From NCBI GenBank assembly GCA_016802295.1, contig JAESIW010000020.1:1453766-1517765 (forward strand): 64,000 bases of DNA, read 5' to 3'. Below, piece by piece: positions 10,822 through 21,537 of this stretch. The DNA comes from Brachionus rotundiformis. Its lineage: Eukaryota > Rotifera > Eurotatoria > Ploima > Brachionidae. Within the stretch, counting starts at the first letter, position 1, and the number at the start of each line of letters is the position of its first letter. Both the position numbers and the translations under genes were made by a program. A model generated the notes under the pieces. The model made no database searches and was not told where the DNA came from. It was given only the letters and a program-made list of their open reading frames with translations.

Positions 10822-11475
10822 ATGTATTTTGATTGGAATTGGCAAATTAATGATTTTATGTTTGAAGGCTTTAACATAGACACTTTAGAAAGCAAGCTAA
10901 ATCTAGATAAAAATTTTAATTAAAGTGTAACTTTGGATTTCAAAAGAATGTCTATTGATAATTTTCATTGTTTTTTGTATGGCCTATTCGACCGAACTAA
11001 TCAAAACATTTCAGAAAGTCCTCAACAAAAAAGTTCAGGCAAGTTGGTCGAATCCAAGTGAAAATAGTGAAACTACGCCTTTGGTTAATTCGCTTATAAG
11101 TCCTTCTGAAAGCGAAATCAAAAAAAGAAAGTACCATTGTAAAATACGTATTTATGTTTTAAAATATAATTTTTAAAATTAGGCTAAAAAATCATATAAT
11201 TCAATCTTTAATGTACATGTTAAATTTAACAATTGGTTATGTTTTAATGCTAATAGCCATGGGAATGTATTCTGGTCATTTTTTAGCTATCATATTTGGT
11301 ATACATTCATAAAACCAAATTAGAGATTTAATCAAAATTTAATTAAGGAATTGGATTTGGATACTATTTTTTGCATATTTTGACACCGGACTTTTACCAA
11401 TCGATTTCAAATGAAAGTATTGGAATAAATGAGGACGAAAATGTTCCAAGGTCATCTAATTACGATCAAATATAG
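10822..11475 (+). CDS. SLC31A1: CTR-family high-affinity copper transporter (SLC31A-like)
   Basis: A 165-residue copper(I) channel of the plasma or endosomal membrane that acts as a trimer. Exons: 10822-10891, 10947-11130, 11183-11298, 11348-11475. Helix 1 contains CLLIIFIVFCMAYSTELIK; helix 2 carries the MxxxM copper motif (MLIAM); helix 3 carries the packing motif GxxxG (GIGFG). The N-terminus is short (MYFDWNWQ) and lacks the Met-rich copper-scavenging repeats of many CTR1 proteins. Intron 1 uses a GC donor (A|GCAAGC at 10892) and an AG acceptor at 10946. Read without splicing, in-frame stops would block the gene; with it, the phases agree and the helix reads well. The other introns are GT-AG, 52 and 49 nt. 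It is tail-to-tail with the CNG gene, 151 bp apart. Confidence 0.88.
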
Positions 11476-11626
11476 AAAAAATTAATAATTGAGATTAATT
11501 GATTAAATATTTTATTAAAATGAAATTTTAACCACTTTATTTATTTTAGTTATTTTTTATTAAGATAAGAACTTTTTAGAAACAAAATATTAATACATAT
11601 TTATATTTTTACTAAATTAATAAAAC

Positions 11627-14600
11627 TTACTCTGCTGCTTTTTTTAGAACCTCTTGCATTTCTGGATAACTTTTAACTACTTCATCTAGATCATTTTTTT
11701 TAAGAAGCAACAAATTCGAAAATCCCTTTGAGACAACATTTGCTGTTCGTCGATTTCCACCATCACCCATTGACAAAAGACTAATTTCGCCAAAATAACT
11801 ACCCTCTTTCATTTGTGCCACAGCCTTTCCATCTACCACTACTTCAATTATTCCTTTATGAACTATAAACATCTCTCTTCCCACATCTCCCTTAACTATT
11901 TTTTAAAAATCGGTCAGAAAATAAATCAATGCTACTTTTTTGCAAATATAATCACCAGGCATAAAAATTACAGGCTTTAGCTTCAAGACTAATGCATAAA
12001 GTAAATTCTTTTCACATTCCTTTACATTCACATTAGATATATCTAAGTAGAAATCTAAAACTTACCTGAAATAATTTTACTTTGCTGATTAGATCAAAAT
12101 AGACTTCAATTGCCAAATCTGTCTGAACATTAATTGGCAAAAAAGTAATTGCATCGAATGGAACTAAGCAAAAAATTATATTATTAAAACAATCCTTTAT
12201 CAAATATTTTATATAATATTCCGCAAACATACATATATTTTTTCTAATAAATCAATTTATTAAATAAAAAAAAATTCTATCGCTAAAATGAAAATTTTAA
12301 CTAATCAGGCTATAAAAGATGCTGATCAATTTCTATGGCAAAAATTACCATTTTTCTTTCAAACAAAAAAATTGTATCTTATTATTTTAGTAATTAATTA
12401 TTTTCTTTAAATTAGTCCTATAATATAAATATTTTTGTTAGTAGTCCCGCTATAGTAGACTTTTGACGGCCGACGTATTTGATTTAGATATCTGTTATTT
12501 TCATGAAATTTAATTTCTAATCATTTAATTAAATAATTTAAAGTTAAATTTGAAGAAAATTAACCTTGATTTTGTTCTTTTGCCCAATAATCGAACCAAA
12601 GCATTACTTTTTTCATCAACTGGTCAGGTAAGTTTAACCTCTTAATAAAATTAAAAGTTGAGTCCAGGACTATCAAAAATGAGTCTTGCTTGGTGGATAA
12701 TGATCCAATAATGTTGCGAATTTGACCAACTATTAAGGCAAACAAAAACAAAGCTAAAACATAAGCTATGGCTGTGAATAAGTATTCTAATTTGGTCACT
12801 GGCTGTGGGTTATTTCCTATTGTTGAAGCTGTTTTTAGACCAAACAAATAAGAATAAACATAGCTTTAGAATATGCTTTAAATAAAGCTTATCTATAGAA
12901 TTTAAAAAATTACTTATTAACATTAGAGTCTTTAGAATTATAAACCCATTCATTATTAATCTGGTAATTTCTTGTTTCCCAAAGAGATATTTTGAAATAT
13001 GCACAGGCATACAAATGAACTACTATTTGAAGATATACAAAGAGACGTATTAATCTAAAAAAAATTTATATTTATTCTATTTTATTAACAAGAAACTCGT
13101 CAATATTTGGGAAAGCGGTGGATCAATTTGGTGAAGTGACAGGGTCTTAGTGATGTAGGCTTGAGTCCGAGAGAAGCTTTGGTGGTTAATGATAATGGTC
13201 AAGTTCCTGAGAATGGTACCAGGAAATCAGCGAGAGTCAAACTCAAACTCAACATATTCAAGTCAATCCGAATTCTAAATCCCAAGATAAATTAACTCTC
13301 TTATGAATCTTAAATTATAAACTTTGGAAGATTTTTTTTAACTTTCTCTTTTTTTTTTAAGTCGGGGAGGATGTAGTATCCTAGAGCTAATGCTTATTTA
13401 TTTTACATTTAAGGAAACATTCTAGAATGTTTAAGTTTCAGAAGTCTCACTTTACCACATCCTCTATGCATGACTCGTGTTGAATAATTTTGTTAATTTT
13501 TGTAAGCTTTGGCTTACAAATAAAAATTACAGTTGTAAACCATTTTTAGGGGTAGAACTTTTAAATTCAAAATAAATCTTTTAAACCTAAACGAGCTTGG
13601 TGTTGAATATTACAGATAAAAAATTTGATTCTATGGAAAATATCAAAAAGAAGAATTAGCGCTTCATTCAATTGATTGCTTTATTTTTAGCTGTAAGAGT
13701 AAGACTGTTGTCATTTCTTTTTTAAATATTCTTTTATAAAATGAAGAACCACTTATTCCCGTATACATATCTTTTAACATGGCGAACGGGTTTTGATTTT
13801 TCGTCCAGTACAACCATGTTAAATTTTTAAAAATAATTTATATATATAGTATATTAATAATTCAAAATTTTAACCTAACTATAAATGCATAAGACTGAAC
13901 CGATCGATCCCATCTGTCAAAAAATTCCCAAAGACTATTCACTTTAAGGCATCGATTTAGACGCAGTAGAGGATAAATTCCTATGATTATCTGCATAATG
14001 TCAAAAGGAATAATTGATGTTATATCAAACTAAAGAAAATTATTTTATCAAGTCTTAATCAAGATTTAAAAGCAATTGTTACTATAAATTTAATCGAGGT
14101 GAAGTACATTCTCGATGTTGATCTTATGTCCAGGATCCACATGCCATCACTTATGAACTTAATTCTGGTTTGTACCAAAAAGATATCAATCAAATAAATC
14201 AAATCACATATATAATCAGCAAAAATCCATAATATTTTTTTATCTGATTTGAAAAATTTTTCCAAACTAGAAATTGTTTGGTTGGTCAAGTTAGCTTCTT
14301 GATCAAGCACTGTCTCATTTGAGAAATCTGGTCCATAGCCTTTATGGTATTCGAAAGCAAAGCGAATAGATATACTTATTAAATTGTAAATATAAGCAAG
14401 AAAAACAATTCCCAGCCAAGTCAGATAATAGCCACTTTGGAAATCTACAGGCTTGAACAAATTTATAAAATTGCTCATTTTTGGACACGCTCTGTTGGTA
14501 AAGCTTCGGAATGAGATTTTCTTTTTAATTTTCCTCTTAGATTCTTCTGTATCTAACACAGGTGGGTTTTCTTCGCTATCATCTTCTTGTTCTCTAATCG

Positions 14601-14931
14601 GTTCCATTTTTAACAAAATACTCTCTACACAGTCATTCTCTACACTTTTCAAATAGCTGTTGGTACGAATGTTGTCCATCGATTTGGCTGAAACTGACTC
14701 GAAACCAAGCTTTCGTAAACTTGATCTGACTGAATCTTCATCCTCGTCAAGTGTTTTAAAAAAAAAGAAATTTTTTTGATTCTTTGGCTCATAGGAGCAT
14801 GAGTACCGCTCTGCTGAATACCGCTTCAAAATACTAGCTGCCAATTTTTGGCTTGATAAAAGTCTCTTATTCTCATCTCTTGATCTTAAGTATATCGATG
14901 AATAATAGTCTTTTTCCAGACTTGACTTCAT
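11627..14931 (-). CDS. Cyclic-nucleotide-gated cation channel subunit
   Basis: A 629-residue channel subunit opened by cGMP/cAMP. Exons on the minus strand: 14931-14083, 14029-13875, 13054-12914, 12863-12565, 12163-12066, 12019-11936, 11890-11627. Helix S1 lies near residues 168-192, an N-glycosylated loop (NET, NLT, NQT) follows, then S2-S3 (DYICDLIYLIDIF), S4 with LRLNRCLK, S5, pore, S6 (ALFLFALIVGQIRN), C-linker and the nucleotide-binding domain with GREMFIV, YFGEIS and RRTAN (about 589-593). The pore filter reads TIGNNPQP (396-403), whereas CNGA subunits have TIGETPPP, so the acidic pore residue is missing. The protein stops soon after the binding domain (KKAAE-stop); a GTAAGT overlaps that stop, so a further exon is possible, but I saw no convincing one before 11475. 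Subunit class (A or B) is not decided. Confidence 0.9.
12440..12492 (-). pseudogene. Tiny retrotransposon tail inside a CNG intron
   Basis: About 25 bases here (ATCTAAATCAAATACGTCGG on the minus strand) match the same stretch beside the reverse transcriptase relic at 56.17 kb, and resemble the VKSKST coding end of the fragment at 5.5 kb. This is the last bit of the same kind of element, inserted in the CNG intron between exons 4 and 5. Confidence 0.4.
13090..13614 (+). mobile_element. 3' end and LTR of a truncated LTR retrotransposon
   Basis: A 243-bp segment at 13372-13614 starts TGTAGTAT and ends ATATTACA, an inverted TG...CA terminus typical of an LTR. Directly before it lies a purine-rich AAGTCGGGGAGGA tract, the usual plus-strand primer site. 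The preceding 200 bases read, with breaks, like the end of a pol protein (ALVVNDNGQVPENG then RKSARVKL). An AATAAA lies inside the LTR near 13569. No 5' LTR is present. It lies in the CNG intron between exons 2 and 3. Superfamily (Ty3 or BEL) is not resolved. Confidence 0.6.
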
Positions 14932-16164
14932 TTTTTAATATTTTTAGAATAAATATTTAATTCCAAATTGAGATAAGGTGGTGTTTTTTAATTATAGACT
15001 TAGATAATTTATTATGGTTGATAAGGAGATTATTTGGTTAGGAATCAATATTATCAAAAAATTTATGTTTATATAATTAAGATAATTGAATGAATGAATT
15101 TTGTATTTGAAAATACTGAATTTTTAATAGATTGCTTAAATTTAACAAAAAGATATTTTGATTTTTCGAATTAAAAAAAAGAATTCTGAATAAAATAATT
15201 TAAATGAATTGTATTATTTTTCATTCGTTTTAGGTATTATAAAAATTCTTCCTATTTTGATAAATTAAAGTTTACTAAAATAAAATATGTTTAAAAAAAT
15301 ACTGTAACATAGTGCAACAAAATTTGTTGCATCTTTTTTATCAAAAATTAAAGCTTTATTTTCTTTTTTTTAGTTAAACAAAATCAATGATCAATTTCAG
15401 TATTATTGATGCTTTACTTTTTGCCTTGTATCTACATCAGAAAAATTATTTTAGGCAAAAATGATAAAACAAAGTATATTGCACTATGTTACAGTATTTT
15501 ATTAAATATATTTTATTTTAGTAAATTTTAATTTATCAAAAAAGGAAGAATTTTTGTTTTGTTTGTTTATGCAGTTCACCTTCGTTTTATTTGTCAGTAT
15601 TTAATTTTGTCCTAAAGAAATCAATACTTTTAAATAATGACTTATTGACTAAAAATAATATAAATATTTTAAAATTTTTGTAAAATTTAAGAAAAAATAA
15701 AAACTGTTTCTAAATTTGATTTTAAATATTTTCATGTATTTATATAAAAATATTCCTAAAATTTCATCGAAATCATCTTGAAATAAAAATTAAAAATTAT
15801 TTTTTAATTTCGGGGAAAATTGTTTTTCTCGTAGAAAATTCCGTAAATAATAAACATGGCCAAAAATCAATATAATTAATATCAATTTTGTCTAAGCATA
15901 AATTTTTAAATAAAAAATTCTCTTCGTCGCCAGTCCATCATGATTATTGACAAAAATATACCATTCTGATATCTTATTTCCGTGTTAACAACAAATCAAT
16001 AGATCCATAATTAATTTTCGATTATTAAGGCAAAATATATCGGAGTCTTTCAATATTTTCCGTTTTACCTGACTCGTTCAGCTGGTCTATCAAATTTTAC
16101 ATCTAAAAATATTGATTTTATATTGTTTTTATTTTATTGAATTATCAAAATCAAAATTAATTAC
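14932..16164. other. Divergent intergenic region between CNG and the four-helix gene
   Basis: Both flanking genes point away from this 1.2-kb region, so it should hold two promoters. The only structured part is the foldback element at 15241-15555. I see no defined promoter motif or reading frame. Confidence 0.5.
15241..15555. mobile_element. Foldback MITE-like element, family C
   Basis: Two arms of about 76 bases (15241-15316 and 15480-15555) are near-perfect reverse complements. The outer ends read AAAAATTCTTCC and GGAAGAATTTTT; the inner ends read CTGTAACATAGTGCAA and TGCACTATGTTACAG. The 163-bp middle is non-coding and begins with its own small hairpin. I cannot define a target duplication, so superfamily is unknown. 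Confidence 0.75.
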
Positions 16165-18079
16165 TTGCTGCTAAACATTACAATGAAGCAAAGCAACCTA
16201 AAGCCTATTAATCACTCAAATGCTAAGGATCCGATAGAACTGCTGTACACCAGACGACTTACAGTTAGATATCAAAAAAGACAACTGATAAATGTCCGAT
16301 TATCTGACTTTTCCAAACGAGTACTCTTAGTTCACGCCTTAATATTGTTTACTGTATCAATTTTTTTAATTGGAATACAAATTGGTATTTTTGTGCACAA
16401 GACAAAGCTCTATTTTACTGCTAGTGGATTTTGGATGAGCTTTGTATTTATGCTATGTATCTTATCTCTAAAGTTTTTAAGTAAGAATTTTTATTTTAAT
16501 TTTTAGAAAAAAGATAAAATTTAAATTCGAGTTTTTTCATTTTAATTAATTTTTAGAATAAAATAAGGATTTTTACTTAAATTTAAGAACAGATTCAGTA
16601 TTTTTGATAGTTAAATATTTATTCAAAGTAAATTTTGAACACAGATTAATAATCTGACCAGACTTTCCATAGTTTATTTGAAATTATTGATCGCCTTGGC
16701 ATTAATCGCATTCAGGAGATTTGGTAATTACATTTGGATTAGTCTCCTGAGTTTATTTCTAATCCTTTCTTTTCTATCGTGTGCTCTTTTTAGATTTATG
16801 TCCAAAACTTGGCGAAATATTTACCATTCATCAAAGATACTTATTTCAGACTCCAATTCTACTGTATTCTTTAATATTAAATTCTTAAGTTAAATTTCCT
16901 CTTTGATTGGGATCTACAAGGTCTATGAGAAGTATCTACATCTGTTAATTTGTTTTTTTTAGAAAATTTGTCAGATTTGCGGCTTTTCATCAACTGTTTC
17001 ATTTAACTTTTAAGAATTAAATTTTAAATAAGTGAACGATATGTCTATTTTATACTATAAAGATATAAATTGAAGTGTATAGAGGTATAATTGCTTGTTT
17101 TCTGAGACTCTTTTGGCATTTAATATACTTTATGCTTACATTGGTAACTTATTCCATTTTAATCAATATCTTATATCATATATTTATCTTATATTTAGTG
17201 CGGCACTTAATTTTGGAATTTAAGTATTAATGCTTCTTATATTTCTGATTCTATTCTTTTTATTTTTGGTCTCAAAAAAGCACCTAGACCAGAAAATCTA
17301 AGTTTAAAGGCACACTTATTTATTCAGTTTATTTTAACAACGGATTGATCTAGGCCCATGAATGCACTTTAATCCCTTTCAAGGTTTGATGCATGCATTA
17401 CTCTGCAGGCTATATGGTAAAATAAGTTATTACCGTACCCCCTCGTTCTATTATGCTGTACCAAAAGTTAAGAAACGCTTTTGGATCATGCACCAAGTAT
17501 ATCTCGCCCATGCTATGAATTTTAATATTTTTTTAATCCAAAAATATAAAGAATTAATTTCTTAAAATTTATAATTTTTTAATTTTAAAATCGAACCTTG
17601 ATGACCCATTAAACTCAGTATTTGATGCGGATCTTAACGCGTGATTACGCTATTAAAGCATGCGTTCAAAGTTAACAATATTATAGCATGGGCAAGATTT
17701 ACTTTGGTGCATGGTCCAAAAGCGTGCCTTACGGTTTTTAAGGGATTCTTTTATAGTATATATGGAATTTTTTAAAATTTTAACCTTTTCTAAAGGTAAA
17801 AAAAGATCATATGGATATTTAATGATTACATTAGGACTTCACTTTTTTGCTTTTTTATCAACAATTGGCGGCATTATATTGAACGTATTCGACATGGCCT
17901 ATTACAACATTAAATGTATGAGTGCCTGTGAGACATTTTCTACACAATACCTAAATTTGATGGTGATAGTGTTTGGAGTTATTGGTTTAATGAGCATATT
18001 TTTGTTCATGGCTGCTGTAGAGTATTATGTTCTGCATGATGCCAGAAAATTAAATGTCTATTTACACAATCGGAAATGA
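16165..18079 (+). CDS. Four-transmembrane-helix protein, unknown family (paralogue of the 18.1-19.1 kb gene)
   Basis: Two exons, 16165-16480 and 17796-18079, join in phase 1 (A|GT). The second ATG at 16183 gives 193 residues; the first ATG adds six. Helix 1 is VLLVHALILFTVSIFLIGIQ, helix 2 SGFWMSFVFMLCILSL, helix 3 YLMITLGLHFFAFLSTIGGI, then a loop with two cysteines (KCMSAC), then helix 4 NLMVIVFGVIGLMSIFLFMA. The layout resembles MS4A/tetraspan-like proteins, but I cannot name the family. The 1315-nt intron holds a foldback element. A frame at 16673-16893 with a hydrophobic stretch could be mistaken for an exon; joining exon 1 straight to 17796 fits the helix pattern of the neighbouring gene much better. 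Confidence 0.7.
17433..17734. mobile_element. Foldback MITE-like element, family D
   Basis: Arms at about 17475-17520 and 17682-17727 are reverse complements with few mismatches (left ACGCTTTTGGATCATGCACC, right GGTGCATGGTCCAAAAGCGT). The outer ends are CCGTA and TTACGG, recalling the CCGTAA ends of MITE family A, with the left arm interrupted near its outer end. No coding capacity. It lies in the intron of the four-helix gene and accounts for about a quarter of it. Confidence 0.65.
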
Positions 18080-18152
18080 AATAATTTTTAATTAAAATCT
18101 TTATTTAAATAAATAATTATCAATTGTTTAAATTTGTCAGTTAGTATTTATT

Positions 18153-19083
18153 TCACTGTCTTTGGTTAAAAAAATTGGGATTGTTATAGCTCCTTTGCGG
18201 ATCAGGAAGTATTGGCACAAGATGTCTGTAATTTTTTGACTTCTTCGTGCAACCTCCCATTACTCTAATTTGGATAAAAATTGAAAAGTATAAGCACATA
18301 AAAATGGCAATTAAACTAATTCCAATTTGGAAGACACCTGTAATAAAGAGCTTGTCTGATTGACATTTTTCTTGGTCAAATGAGCATCCCGAATCCTGAA
18401 TTGCAAAAATATGAAACACTACCGTAATTATAAATGTCAATGTAAGACTCAAATAATGAAATACAATATTTGTAATTATCATACAAAAATTCCTACAGCT
18501 AACTTGATAGAAAAATGATTTAAAAATTAAAAGATTAAATCAAAAATTTTACTTGATATTAAATTTAAAAAAACTGTTAAGATTAAAAATCCGCCAGAAT
18601 ATAATCCGCCTTGGCAAAAATTTAATTTAATTAAAAATTTAATAAAAAATTAAATTTTTGAAAATAAATACCTCCGATCTGATTGTTTATATCTCTATTT
18701 GAAGAATCACTAAGAATAACTATTTCGGCTATTACCATAAGAAAAGCAATAAATAATAAACTCAATGAATGAAAAATAATAAATCCAGTGGGATAATTAT
18801 TTTGAATGATATAATTTCGCTTCATTGACAAAGGAAGTTTGTCAAAGTCAACTACTGGAATGGCTGATTGATGCTGAATATGTTGGTGTTCAAGGGACCG
18901 AGATTGAGGGTTGCTCATATTTTGAAACATTGGTGGAATATTTTGATTAAGAGGTCTCGCGGAAGCCATTGGATTTGAAGTTGAATTAAAGTTTATTTCA
19001 TTCGAAAAATATGATGGTGGATTAACTGATGATGGATTATCATCCAAGCTGATTAAGTCCTGATTCTGGTTATAGGTGACCAT
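18153..19083 (-). CDS. Four-transmembrane-helix protein with PPxY motif (paralogue of the 16.2-18.1 kb gene)
   Basis: Three exons on the minus strand, 19083-18672, 18609-18553 and 18502-18153, give 272 residues; all junctions are phase 1 with introns of 62 and 50 nt. A long polar N-terminus of about 95 residues carries PPSY (about 22-25), a possible WW-domain ligand (E3 ligase binding in other membrane proteins). Four helices follow: GFIIFHSLSLLFIAFLMVIA, GGFLILTVFLNLIS, then SLTLTFIITVVFHIF, a loop with two cysteines (GCSFDQEKC), and GISLIAIFMCLYFSIFI. The intron after helix 2 has the same place and phase as in the plus-strand neighbour, whose stop codon is 73 bp away. Likely an inverted tandem duplication. 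The molecular role is unknown. Confidence 0.75.
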
Positions 19084-19389
19084 TTGTTATTTGATAATTT
19101 TATAAGAAATATTTTTTTATTTTAAAAGTGAATTAATCATGAAGCTTTATAAAACGTAGATAAGATAATTGCTCAATTAAATAAACGAACTTAATCACAT
19201 GAACTCAAATCTAAAATAGCACAGTCTTAAATAATTTTAATAAAAGAAGATTTTTTATCTTAATAGATAGTATTTTTTTAATAATTTTTTAAAAATTTTT
19301 TAAATATGTTTAAAAAATTCCAGGGTAATAAATAATAATAATTTAATTACCAAATTTATACGACAGAATTATGTCTCAAGATGGTTAGA

Positions 19390-19860
19390 GGTATTTAGTC
19401 GAGTTCCCCAATGGTCTGTACTGGGACTCTTTCTATTTCAAATAGAGTGCATGTGTGAAAGCAAGTATAGTTATTGGAATGCTGAAGCAGCATTTACAAA
19501 CAGAAAGAAGTTGTGGTTAAGATTGTATACATCCATGGTGAGACTTCACCTAGACTATGCAGTGCAGGTACAGTATCCAAGTATGAAAGGAGATGTAAAC
19601 GTGTTAGAGAAGGTAACAAAGATCCTTTTTTCGCTATGAAGTATCTCGGATGAATTGAGGCTGGCTAGAATGGGTTTGACAAGTTGAGTCAAAGTAGAGT
19701 GAGAGAGTATTTGATTTAAAATGTACAAATTAGTGAATGAACTAGAAAGAGTATGCCTGATCAGAGACCTGGTAAATAGATCAGTAATCAAAGGTCCAGT
19801 CGCGGTAATAAGAGGCAATATCATCAGAATCCAGAGAGCATCATCTTGAGCTTATCCTTG
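19390..19860 (+). pseudogene. Degenerate reverse transcriptase fragment
   Basis: The plus strand reads KKLWLRLYTSMVRLHLDYAV followed by VQYPSMKGDVNVLEKV, the conserved LYxSxVRxHLEYAVxVWxP block of jockey/CR1-like elements. Further on, interrupted by stops, come MYKLVNELERV and IRGNIIRIQR, as in the 5.5-kb relic. Frameshifts and stops make it non-functional. Confidence 0.8.
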
Positions 19861-19924
19861 AAGACTTGAATATCTGCTTACTTAATAATAAATTACCTAA
19901 ATTTTTTGGACCAAATAACAGCTA

Positions 19925-20115
19925 CCGTAATGCCTTGCCCCCTAATGCATTGCACTTTAAACCAGAATTCTGGATTTTAATGCTGCATTTAACCCACTTT
20001 TTTTTCCAGATACGCTGCGACTAAAAATGCTGTCTTTAATGTCAAAATTTTGGTATAAATGCCGCATTAAATAAGTAAAAAATATGTAAAAAATAGTAAA
20101 AAATAATAAAAATTT
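19925..20115. mobile_element. MITE family A, copy 2 (one end only)
   Basis: From CCGTAATGCCTTGCC at 19925 the sequence is almost identical to the reverse complement of the right half of the element at 726-1069, including the CCAGAATTCTGG palindrome and the CAGATACGCTGCGAC segment. It fades into AT repeats near 20.1 kb with no second terminal repeat, so this is a half element. The right boundary is approximate. A TA precedes its first base. Confidence 0.85.
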
Positions 20116-20192
20116 TTTATTATTAATTTTTATTTTTATTATTTTTTATTATTTTTTAATTTTTATTATACTTGTATACCTAAACTTTAAAT

Positions 20193-20312
20193 AAAAAAGC
20201 TGACTGGACCAAGTTTAAAAAGCTCTTAGAAAATGCACCTAAGCTGATGAATGTCTCTAGTATTGATGAAATAAGTGAATTAATTTTTGAATACTTGATA
20301 GTGCTGGTATAG
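20193..20312 (+). pseudogene. Retrotransposon endonuclease-domain tail fragment
   Basis: A 39-codon frame reads KADWTKFKKLLENAPKLMN followed by a helix-like stretch and a stop. ADWxxFxxxL is the usual start of the linker between the endonuclease and reverse transcriptase domains in non-LTR elements. It lies upstream of, and in line with, the fragment at 20.6-21.2 kb, so the two may be one deleted copy. Confidence 0.6.
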
Positions 20313-20639
20313 CAATACCGTCGTTATAAATACGTTAATATTTGATAATTGTGCTAATAAAAAAATTTTCTTATTTTTTAAAATCTAAATTTTCATTTTC
20401 ACAAAATTTCACAACTAATGTGTTCTGAATAGTAAGGTTTTCTAAAGAAAATTGTCACAACCATTATTAGAATTATAGATAAGATTTTTAAAATATCTAT
20501 AATTTACTAGTGTATAACGTTGTATTGTTGTATTGAAAAATTTGTTTTGCTTGATGACAAATATTTTTACATAAATGATCTATTGAATTCAATTCAAAGT
20601 CCTTATCTGATGACTTGAAAATATTGGGTTTTTTTAATT

Positions 20640-21235
20640 TGAATGAATTAGGATCGACTCAATTTCAAAATGATCTCTTTGAATTAAGTAACTGGATAAC
20701 CAGAAAAAGGTCTACTGAGCCAAATGTATACTGGTTGAAATAGGAATAAAACAAAACCCTCTGTTGTTGTGTCTAGTGTCCTAAAATGGAACAAACAAGC
20801 TAACAGAGTATTTAGTCAGATCAGAAATGCGTTCGTATGTTACATAGGACCTGTCAGACTTCATTTTGAATATGATATAAGTATTCGGAACCCTTCAACG
20901 AAAGCTAGCATAATCGTCATCGAAAAAATCCAAAAAAGAGCGAAGAATGTTTGAAGGAAAAGTTTTATAAAGAATGAACCTGGCTACAAGTTTGAATCTG
21001 AACCTGAGAAGAAAATATGAAGCTAGAGAAAGAAATTTGCAAAGCTTCATCAAGATATAACTTTCTGACCAACAGAGTGGTTTCAAAGTGGAATGCTTTA
21101 CCGCAGAGTGTTGTCAACTCAGAGAGAGTTGATGGCATTAAAGCGGGTATCGACAGAGAAGTGTTTGATATTGAACAAAGAAAGAAACGAAAGACTGCCA
21201 AAGCTCTTATAAAGCTAAATGCCGGAAGGCGATAG
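20640..21235 (+). pseudogene. Degenerate reverse transcriptase C-terminal half
   Basis: Frames in order on the plus strand give DLFELSNWITRK (after the catalytic core), SVLKWNKQANRVFSQIRNAF, RLHFEYDISIRNPS, IEKIQKRAKNV, and finally SRYNFLTNRVVSKWNALPQ with a VFDIEQRKKRK tail ending in TAG at 21235. Block order equals that of jockey/CR1-like polyproteins, but at least two frameshifts separate the pieces. Confidence 0.82.
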
Positions 21236-21537
21236 TATATATTTCTATACTGCAATCTCATAACTACTACTACTATCTATTCATAGTTCAAAAATGAATC
21301 ATTTGGAATATTGTTTTAAATTTGATAAAAATTTATTTATTAATTTGTATTATTTAATTTACATTTATTGTTATTTAGTTATAATTATAAAAATTCCAAA
21401 ACAAATATTCTTATAAAAAGAAAAATTATCAACAAAAAAAATTATTCTTAATAAAAATTCAAATACTTTTTTATATGAGATAAAAAACAGGATAAAAATT
21501 TACATAACTTTGAAAAAATAATCTACAAAACCCGAAT

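Noticed and set aside
16673..16893. Hydrophobic open stretch as an internal exon of the plus-strand four-helix gene
   Set aside because: It can be spliced in phase at its left side, but the right side has no good continuation. Joining 16480 directly to 17796 keeps frame and gives the same helix and intron pattern as the paralogue.
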